From: Leptolyngbyaceae cyanobacterium SM1_3_5 | Lineage (GTDB): Bacteria; Cyanobacteriota; Cyanobacteriia; Elainellales; Elainellaceae | Direction of reading: 5' to 3' | Assembly: GCA_012031475.1 (NCBI GenBank) | Contig: JAAUTJ010000326.1 | Location: 1-6,004, forward strand | Length of the DNA stretch: 6,004 nt | Shown here: in pieces, positions 5,650-6,004 of the stretch | Numbering within the stretch: position 1 is the stretch's first letter | How the letters are laid out: each line of letters begins with the position of its first letter | Notes under the pieces: model-generated | What the model saw: only the letters and a program-made list of their open reading frames with translations | Databases searched by the model: none | Told to the model about the DNA's origin: nothing | Made by a program: the position numbers and the translations under genes

Positions 5650-6004
5650 TCACAGAGGCAGATTCATTTCTTGAAGCATTTGCCGCAGTCGCTTGGCTTC
5701 TAGGGGATTCGTTCGCTCGTGTAGCTCGATCGCCCGCTGAAAACCGATCAAACTATCACGAACTCGACCCATTTTTAGCAGCGCAACCGCCAAGTTTTGA
5801 TGCGCGTCGGCATAGTTTGGCTGAAGCGAAATCGCGGTTTGGTAGCTGGCGATCGCCCCCACCAAATCGCCCATCGATCGCAGTGTTAATCCTAAGTTGT
5901 AGTGCGCGATCGCTAAGTTGAAATCGATCGCGATCGCCGTTTCATAACTGGTTTTGCTGCTGCAAAATTGCCCTGTAATTTCTGTAAGTTACCGAGATTA
6001 ATGT
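5650..6004 (-). pseudogene. C-terminal part of a second TPR protein, with a single-base deletion
   Basis: Read on the minus strand, the 5' end lies outside the window. From the edge it reads INLGNLQKLQGNFAAAK, then needs one extra A (T run 5952-5955 on the plus strand) to continue TSYETAIAIDFNLAIAHY, NLGLTLRSMGDLVGAIASYQ, NLAVALLKMGRVRDSL and end ...MLQEMNLPL with TGA at 5652-5650. That is two complete TPR units plus a final one followed by a charged helix that probably caps the array. These repeats differ from the GLGN/YQQAI type upstream, so it is not a copy of the TPR-CHAT array. An ATG at the start of MGDLVGAIASY (5874) would give a 74-residue open frame, but it lies mid-repeat and is unlikely to be the true start. 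The function beyond protein binding cannot be told. Confidence 0.8.
5849..5937. repeat. Three HIP1 palindromes GCGATCGC
   Basis: Perfect GCGATCGC copies occur at 5849-5856, 5906-5913 and 5930-5937, inside the minus-strand TPR gene. Others are at 2008, 2764, 3227, 4180, 4968 and 5557. HIP1 is a highly over-represented octamer in many cyanobacterial genomes and is the basis for placing the window in that group. Confidence 0.9.

Overview
The window most likely comes from a filamentous or colonial cyanobacterium. It holds nine perfect copies of the cyanobacterial palindrome GCGATCGC (HIP1). Its main gene is a long TPR protein ending in a CHAT peptidase domain, a type common in cyanobacteria, and the neighbours are small accessory genes. 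This is inference from sequence style; no species marker is present.

Layout. Bases 3-104 are the last 33 codons of an IS5-family-like transposase. Its element appears to end near 126, inside a TPR gene. From about 127 to 3848 lies one very large TPR-CHAT gene, broken at the 5' side by the insertion and then by four single-base indels near 503-514, 973-977, 1217-1230 and 2151. Restoring those four bases gives one uninterrupted frame of 1240 codons plus stop: a partial TPR, 19 tandem 34-residue TPR units at exact 102-base spacing, a helical linker, and an intact CHAT domain with His and Cys in place. A strongly acidic 159-residue protein (3845-4324) follows with a GTGA start/stop overlap. It in turn overlaps by 47 bases a 157-residue protein with a RelE/ParE-like core (4278-4751). 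After an 88-base gap comes an exonuclease III gene (xth, 4840-5648), interrupted by one missing G at 5516-5518. Convergent to it, with one base between stop codons, is the 3' end of an unrelated TPR gene on the minus strand (5650 to beyond 6004), again with one missing base.

How the genes fit together. TPR-CHAT, acidic protein and RelE-like protein read as one co-transcribed cassette: a repeat-based sensor with a caspase-like protease, then what may be an antitoxin/toxin-like pair. A protease acting on the acidic partner to release the toxin-like protein is an attractive but unproven idea. The xth and minus-strand TPR genes look like ordinary chromosomal neighbours, and the xth region is richer in G+C in the stretches I sampled.

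Main caution. Six one-base indels in 6 kb, nearly all in short homopolymer runs and including a conserved repair gene, could be assembly or sequencing errors rather than true decay. Two of the TPR lesions, however, sit at the same place in repeats exactly seven units apart and share unusual residues, which points to a real lesion copied within the array. Raw-read checking decides this.
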